Source of the DNA: Tulasnella sp. 424
Lineage: Eukaryota > Basidiomycota > Agaricomycetes > Cantharellales > Tulasnellaceae
Assembly (NCBI GenBank): GCA_019633425.1
Contig: WSUB01000032.1
Coordinates: 62,001-126,000 of the forward strand
Direction: 5' to 3'
DNA: 64,000 nt
Shown here: piece after piece, positions 58,067 through 64,000 of the stretch
Position numbering within the stretch: the stretch's first letter is position 1
How the letters are laid out: each line of letters starts with the position of its first letter
Notes under the pieces: model-generated
What the model was told of the DNA's origin: nothing
Seen by the model: the letters and a program-made list of their open reading frames with translations, nothing else
Database searches by the model: none
Program-made: the position numbers and the translations under genes

Positions 58067-59373
58067 TTACATGCCTCCGATCTGGCTCTTCCAAGTACGG
58101 CTCTTCTCAAATCCATTTCGGCCAAGTTGGTAGTCCATAACCGTCTGCTGAATGCCTTCGCGACTGTTCATAACGAATGGACCCATTTGGACTACGGGTT
58201 GGCGGAGCGGTTCACCGGCAATCAAAACGAAGCGGCTGTTGTCTTCAGCAGCTGTCACCGAGACGCCGGTGCTGTCGCCCTCGGACGACAAGAGAAGAGT
58301 GTAGTATTTCTCGAACTTCTTTCCTTCGATTTCGATAGACCCGGAGAGTGCTGAAAAAGGAACGTCGTCAGAACTCGTCCTTATAGGAATTAGAACACTA
58401 AAACTCACTGTAAATGAATGCGGTCCATCCCTTGGCTATTGAATTTTGAGTCAGTGCCAAGTCAAGAGGGGGATCCTCAAGCTACTTACGGATTTCCTGG
58501 AAGATGTTCGCATCCTTCCGCTTGAGCTTGACGTCCAAGTACCAGCATCCACCGAGATGTCGTACAGGCGACTCCACGCCGTGGCTCTTGCCGGAGATGA
58601 CAACGATTTCAGAAGGACCATCCCTGCCTTCTGGGAAGGCGCTGGGAATCTTATCGCGGGTCAGCTCTTGGTAAGATGGTTGCTATGAGTGGGCGAGAGG
58701 TCAGTTTGACTGTCTAAGAAACCGGATAGGCGGGAACACGTACAGTCATCTTATGTTGACGAGGAAGGTCAATCCACAGCTGGAGACCCTTGGGGTTGGG
58801 TAGACCGGCGCCGAAAACCGGCATTTCAGCGTGGATAACTAAAGACGTGGAAGTCAATTTCGAAACACTCGATGACGGATACGAGATCCGACTTACTGCC
58901 ACGACCAGCAATCATCCATTGAAGATCACCAGCACCGATGGTTCCTTTGTGTCCTGCGGAATCTTCGTGCTGGACGCTGCCTTCGAGCATGTATGTTACG
59001 GTTGCTTGACCACGGTGAGGATGGTCCGGCTACAGGGAAAATATGTCAGCTTGGAGCTCATATATCGACGAAGGAATGTAAACGTACGAATCCAGAGCCA
59101 GGGGTAAGGCTGGTAATTTGGTATGAAGAGTTAGTTGTGAGAAGGTGCTTTCCGACACAGGCGAAAACGCTCACTTGAAGTGGTCCAGCATGAGGAAAGG
59201 GTCAAGGCGGTTGAGTCCACCGGATCCAATTGACCTGAGATGCAGTTAGAACAGTTATTCATAGCGAAGGAAGGGAAAGGGACATACCTTCGGACAGTGG
59301 CCCCAGCGCCTTCGGGCGTTTCGACGGCCTCGATCTTCTTGGTAACCTTGCGGGAGTTTTGGGAGGTAGACAT
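58067..59373 (-). CDS. Pirin-like cupin protein
   Basis: Eight exons on the minus strand, about 298 aa. Exon 1 is 59288-59373 (KVTKKIEAVETPEGAGATVR), exon 2 59175-59234 (SIGSGGLNRLDPFLMLDHF), then NLTPGSGF, PDHPHRGQATVTYMLEGSV with HKGTIGAGDLQWMIAGRG, IIHAEMPVFGAGLPNPKGLQ, QPSYQELTRDKIPSAFPEG with HGVESPVRHLGGCWYLDVKL, PKGWTAFIY, and a last exon 58067 to about 58353 ending in NGFEKSRTWKSQIGGM. The metal ligands of pirins are present: the two His of HPHRG and the His and Glu of IIHAE. Pirins are iron-binding bicupins that act as transcriptional cofactors or quercetinase-like dioxygenases. Likely a single-copy conserved gene, in contrast to the families around it. Convergent with F-box-4 (259 nt apart). 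Confidence 0.92.
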
Positions 59374-59810
59374 GGTGATGGTGATGAGGTTTGCGAGTAC
59401 TAGTGTAGGTGAAAGAGATGCGAAAGAGAGCGATGGGGACTGTCCAGAGGGCGGGGGAAGTCTTGGTTCTTATACCATCCTCGGGGCTTCGGAGCTTGAC
59501 AAAGCAGCTCTTAGACAGCTGAGAAAGCCGCGCTTGGACCTTGAGGTTTTCCCGAAGATGCACGGAAGGAGCTCCCAGGATGCTGAGATAATGCCGTAAT
59601 TATCGGAGGCAGTCTTCCCTTGGTCCATTGCGAGTGTTGGAGTGCGTGGAAGGTCGTTCGAGAACTGACTGAGCAGCGGCGCACGTGACCGTGTGCGGGC
59701 TTTGCTGAACCGGACTTGACCTTCACCTTTCCTCTCCTCTTAACGACTCCAGACACCATGGAGCTGTTACGTAGTATTGAGGGACGAATTGTCAGCACGT
59801 TTGAGCTGCA
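59374..59810. promoter_or_regulatory. Region upstream of the pirin gene; right end of the inserted block
   Basis: About 440 nt between the pirin start and the point where F-repeat sequence resumes. A 95-codon minus-strand open frame (59,511-59,798) has no recognisable domain. The stretch is taken as pirin promoter. No terminal inverted repeat matching 44,952 was seen. Confidence 0.45.
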
Positions 59811-60085
59811 TACCCTTGGAGTCGAAGTCGGGCTCCGGTGTCATTCTCACTAAGACTCTCCCACCAAATCTAAGATGAGGGGAACTTTTAACTCAGTTCC
59901 TTTATTGATGCGCTCCGTGTTTTCGAGAAAGTCCAATAGGCCGAATCGAATATGGTGGATGATCCTAACGTTAGCACTCTTTTCTCAGATTACATAAAAG
60001 CGCGAGGTCGTCGCAGCGACGATCAAATCGACAGTACATATGTTGATATTATCATGCGTAGACATCGAGTGGGCCGAAAATAAGA
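59811..60085. repeat. F-repeat copy 9, right half
   Basis: Continues the flank interrupted at 44,951: TACCCTTGGAGTCGAAGTCG, then the block with relic peptide DDQIDSTYVDIIMRRH at about 60,025-60,072. It is more diverged than other copies. Ends against NDE-psi11. Confidence 0.65.
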
Positions 60086-61010
60086 GACAGACGGCGACTA
60101 CTTTGGGTTAGCCGAAGCCCGTCCTCGGGATCTTATGACGCCCAACGTACCCATGGGCATCAACAGATAGAGTTCTTCCTCGCTCTGGTCGGGGAACGTG
60201 GCGGACTCGATGCAGTCCGTGACGCGCTTGCGAAGTTTCTCGGCGTCGGGGAATTTCCTTCAAGACGAGTGTTAGGAACAATGCATATGAATGGTAGGAA
60301 AATATAATGACGTCACTCTCAGTTCCCAACAATACACAACGCTTAAAATTGGCTCCGCTGTCCCTGACACCAGGAATGCCACACGTCCGAGTCTCAACGC
60401 CTGACAGCGTAGACCAAGATATCGCATCGAATATTCAGGTTGCTGAAACTTCCTTGATGTCTGACCGGTCCACGGTGGTTGCTTGCTTGCTGTGGGGGTC
60501 GGCTTTCAGCCTCTCCGTGTGCTCTGCGCGCGTCGGATAATGTAACGGGTGGATTGTCCAATGGAGTGAGCTTCGAGAGTTCCAACCACGGCTGAGGGGA
60601 GGAAAGGCGCGAAGAGTATGTAGTTTAGAGTGCTGATGAGAACCTAAGATGCGCGCAATGGGTCCCGGAGTGAGGTTAAGGCAAATTCGAGATTGGACTG
60701 GGTGAATGATGATCAGGCGAAACTCGCAACGCTCTGTCTCCGTGTTCTTCAATGCACTCGGAGCGGCCCACCCGACCCCGAGACTGAAGGCGGCCCGACA
60801 TGGCTTCATCGAAAGGCGTCTATCTTGCCGTAGGGCGAGTCCCTTTTGCGACAAAGTATATCGGGGCTGCGGTTGTGCTGACGTCGGTGACCAAGGTTGA
60901 CCCTACCAAAGGTCGTCAGCGTTTTGCACGGTTGAAGTGTCTTGGCGATGACATCTTGAGTCTCGCTGGCGCAAACGGTCTGGGATGCTGTGGATGGACT
61001 TGGTCATGAG
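60086..61010 (-). pseudogene. NDE-psi11: N-terminal half of a type II NADH dehydrogenase
   Basis: Minus-strand pieces: PSALKNTETERCEF (about 60,725-60,765), LFAPFLPSAVVGTLEAHSI-like sequence (about 60,560-60,620), HSKQATTVDRSDIKEVSAT (about 60,440-60,500), and a piece near 60,130-60,260 equivalent to the stretch before the NADH fold. The NADH-binding and C-terminal domains are deleted. Divergent to KT9. Confidence 0.72.
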
Positions 61011-61670
61011 GAGGCACCGCGACGGGATCGCCCGGTTCGCTCACAGGGTCACCGGCTAGTGGTTGGGAGCACGCCCTCAAGTCCTTTGCAGCCGTCAAAT
61101 TCATCGGCCAATTCAACGAGCATGTACACAAGTTCTGCTGTTTTATTAACGTGCCCAGCATTAGGTGCAGGGAGAGCAGGTGACGGGGAGCAATAAGCCG
61201 ATAACGCTCAGATTGCGCAGGGCAAGGCTTCGAACTGAGGACCTAACGCACCACGAAACGCCTGGGGCCCTCGTCCCGAGAAGTAGAATACTTGGGTTTT
61301 TTTTTTCTTGGGAATAATAGTGACAGGGGTCCCAAGAGGCTCCTTGAAGCGGATAGAAGGTTCAGTGGTACACTGCTATTTTATCTTCAGCACCGGATCG
61401 GGCAACGTGGTGGCGTGCAAGGGGGAAATCCTCGATAAGCGCCCACGATGGTTCCCATACTTCCTTCGCCTCGAGGAAAAGGGTGCAGAGTGGGGCGGTG
61501 CTGTACTAGCACGGTTCGTGAATGCTTCAGGCTTCCGCGCCTTTTATAACGAGCATATGATTAACCGCTCCGTTCCTTATACCACTTCCTTTCGCTTCCT
61601 CCCCTTAGCGAAGCTCCTACCTCACCATCTACCCATCTAAGCGGTGATCCTTCCTATGCTAAACCATCCG
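61011..61670. promoter_or_regulatory. Intergenic region before KT9
   Basis: Diverged type II-like region. The TGACGTAA site of other copies is mutated (GAGGACCTAACGC at about 61,234). A T-run of ten bases lies at about 61,297. TTTATAA at 61,543-61,549 is about 125 nt before the KT9 ATG, matching the position of TATAAA before KT7. A pyrimidine-rich stretch follows. No gene. Confidence 0.45.
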
Positions 61671-63990
61671 ATGCAAGTGGACAAAAACGACGACGCCCAC
61701 CCCCGTTCCGCTGGGTCCGACCCAGGTGGTTCAAAGAGTACACCCCAGCCAAACAGCAAATTAGTACGTCCCACCCGACTAACAAGAGTGATCATACTTG
61801 CTTACCAACGTCTATTTTTCTGTAGCGGGATACGCTCCAGAAACTTGCGAGATGGCGAATCGATCCTTCCTCGATCGAATTCCCAGAAGACGCCCCTGAG
61901 TTCCGTGGAGGATTCGCGACGGTTTCACGAGCGTTTCTGGTCTCCACTTCCGGTTCGGAAAGAAGTGTGGACGATTTAGCACATACGGGAGGCCAGAACA
62001 AGTCTGACGATGGAACCCCTAGCCAAAAGGTTAGTTCCAATGAGATTTGTTCCCGACAACAAGTGATTGAATGAGTGCTTGACCCCCACATGTTAGACAG
62101 TAGCGGTAAAGAAACTGAAGATTGGACATGGAGAGGATAACGAGCGCGTATTGGGGGTGAAAATGAGTCCTCCAGGCGCCTCGAGCTTTCGCTGACTCTC
62201 CTCTTAGTTGGCGCTCAGGGAAGCGGGATTCTTGACCGAGCTGTCTCATGAAAACGTCACCGAGCTTGAAGGATTTGTCGAAGATCTACCCGAAAATAGA
62301 GTTTGGCTGGTCTTTCCCTGGGCAGCCAACGGGAATTTGAAGGACTTCGTTGCCTCAGGTGACTGGGAAATTCCCGAACGAATATCCCTGGTAAGGTCAA
62401 AATACTGTCCTTCGATTCACACTCTTAGAAATTGTGTACCCCAGATCAACGATGTAGCGAGAGGAGTGGAGTACCTTCATAATCGGGATCCGCCAATATA
62501 TCACGGTGATCTTAAATCGGTGGGTTCGGATGTTATTCTCTTAGAATACTTAGCAAGCTTACTCTACGTTCTGTAGATGAACATGTTAGTAAACTTGGAA
62601 TATCGAGCTGTCGTCACGGACTTCGGTTCCGCTCGTCGCCTCCCGAGAAATGGCTCTGCACCGCAACACGACAAAACGGAAAACGGACCGCAGCCGGCAC
62701 TCTTGCTCGAGACGAAAATTTGCGAAGCAACCAGCACAATAACATTGACGGGAAATAAATATACACTCCGCTGGGCTGCTCCAGAGCTGCTAATGGACGA
62801 CGAACCTGGTCTCTGGAGTGATATCTGGGCGTTGGGATGGATATTTTACGAGGTATACCTGCATTCGAATGTCCTTTTTGGTGAAGGCTCACAATAAACG
62901 CTGAAACAGGTTATGACGAATGCCATTCCTTTTCAGAATGTCAAAAAAGACTCAATGGTTGTCATCCACGTCATTCAAGGAAACCTCCCATCTGTCACTG
63001 AGCACACCCGCATGGCGTTGATTCGGGCACTTTACTCGCTTTTGACCGCGTGTTGGAGCATCGATCCCAGCAAACGACCAACAGCTGAGGATTGTCGAAA
63101 GTCGATACGTTGGATGGTGCGTGGCCTTGACTTTCATTTATTTGAATGCAATTTGACTCGTCACCACATAGCCGATGATTACCCCGGATCCGCAGCGAGC
63201 CTCAAATGGATCGAGCGCTCAAGCTCGCTCTCCTGAGCTTCTAATCAGACTGGGAAGAATGCATTTGGAGCAGGGTGACTGTATCACCGCATCAAAACTT
63301 TTCAACGAAGCCCTGGGCATCTGCACGGATACCGCCAACAATGCAGGAAAGGTTGAAGCGCTCTTTTGGCTTGCCGCGGTGCATCAGGCTCGAGGAGAGC
63401 ACAGTGACGCCGCTACGCTCTACTCCGAGGCCATTCAACTATGGACCAGCGCCGGCGACAAAGAAGGGAAAGGCAGGGGCGTGTTGAGCCTTGCGCATGT
63501 GCGTCGGTTCCAGGGGAGGAACAGTGAAGCCGTTACGTTGTACTCCGAAGCTGCCCAACTCTGCGCCGAAACCGGCAACGAACAGGGGAAAGCCAACGCT
63601 ATGTTTGGTCTCGCTGAAGTGCGTCGGTCTCAAGGACACTACAGCGAAGCCGTTCCGCTCTTCTCTGAGGTCGCCCAAGTCTACACCGACCTCGGCGACA
63701 TGAGAGGGAGAGCCTACGCTCTGCTGGGTCTCGCTGATGTGAATCGGCTGCAAAAACAGTACAGCCTGGCCGCTCAGCTTCTCTCAGAAGCTCTGCAAAT
63801 TTGTACCGACATGGGAGAGAAAGATGGAGTAGCTTTGGCTCTAGGGTGCACCGCCGCGCTCCACCGCGACCAGGGTCAGCGTGAAGACGCAATACGCCTT
63901 TACGAACAAGCCGCGGGAATTTTCGAAGAAATTGGAAACATTCGGAACGCAGAAACCGCCTCAAACATCGCCGCTTACATCCGTCAGTAA
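61671..63990 (+). CDS. KT9: non-RD kinase-TPR fusion (638 aa)
   Basis: Intact and the most diverged copy. Exons: 61671-61763, 61826-62029, 62097-62156, 62208-62390, 62445-62519, 62577-62852, 62910-63116, 63172-63990. Motifs: EFRGGFATV, TVAVKKLK, LALREAGFL, YHGDLKS, NMLVN, TDFGSARRL, YTLRWAAPELL, DIWALGWIFYEV, KRPTAEDCR. No PGME insertion. Exon 6 begins MNMLV instead of ANVLV. Six TPR units, less alike than in other copies (LFWLAAVHQARGEHSDA, VLSLAHVRRFQGRNSEA), suggesting this gene is outside the recent homogenisation. GT donor at intron 7. The stop codon lies 10 nt from the window end. Confidence 0.87.
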
Positions 63991-64000
63991 CTCAAACCAG

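Noticed and set aside
59511..59798. 95-codon minus-strand open frame upstream of pirin
   Set aside because: Basic, low-complexity composition, no conserved motif, and it lies where the pirin promoter should be.
44952..59810. Inserted block interpreted as a transposon or giant mobile element
   Set aside because: No transposase, recombinase, terminal repeats or target-site duplication could be seen. It holds ordinary nuclear genes.

Overview
The window looks like nuclear DNA of a filamentous basidiomycete, probably an Agaricomycete. The evidence is genes split by many 50-66 nt GT-AG introns, large tandem families of TKL-type kinases and F-box proteins, an MCT-type MFS transporter with the fungal architecture, and a canonical fungal pirin. 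A cantharelloid/Tulasnella-like relative is a guess only. No rRNA, tRNA, CRISPR array or typical transposon was recognised.

The dominant structure (1-44,951 and 59,811-64,000) is a decaying tandem array. One period holds (i) an eight-exon gene (KT) encoding a non-RD TKL-like protein kinase fused to 5-8 near-identical 40-residue TPR repeats, (ii) a conserved 3' flank of about 0.8 kb (F-repeat), (iii) a type II NADH dehydrogenase (NDE-like) gene on the opposite strand, and (iv) an intergenic region from which the NDE and the next KT gene diverge. Nine KT copies and one KT fragment are present. KT2, KT3, KT4, KT6, KT7 and KT9 can be spliced into uninterrupted proteins of 638-733 aa. KT1 has one frameshift. 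KT8 has a new N-terminus but two frame lesions. KT5 is a truncated pseudogene. All eleven NDE copies are broken, truncated or deleted, so the array has kept its kinase half and lost its dehydrogenase half. One whole period (about 26.83-32.30 kb, with KT6 and an NDE copy) is inverted.

Between 44,952 and 59,810 the array is interrupted, inside an F-repeat, by an unrelated 14.86 kb block. It contains two tandem MFS transporter genes (45.7-47.7 and 48.6-50.6 kb), each followed by an F-box gene (two dead copies), then a third damaged F-box/propeller gene (53.6-55.6 kb), one intact F-box/propeller gene (55.8-57.8 kb, 567 aa) and an intact pirin gene on the minus strand (58.1-59.4 kb). A 98-N assembly gap at 50,806 is flanked by an exact 79-bp direct repeat and is probably artefactual.

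A second foreign-looking island of about 1 kb (41.33-42.37 kb) lies directly upstream of KT8 and supplies its new in-frame N-terminus.

The most interesting candidate system is the KT family. A non-RD kinase is joined to an internally homogenised repeat domain of variable length, in an expanding and rearranging cluster. That is the genomic style of fungal NLR-type recognition receptors, but with a kinase in place of a NACHT/NB-ARC module. The immune or allorecognition role is inference.
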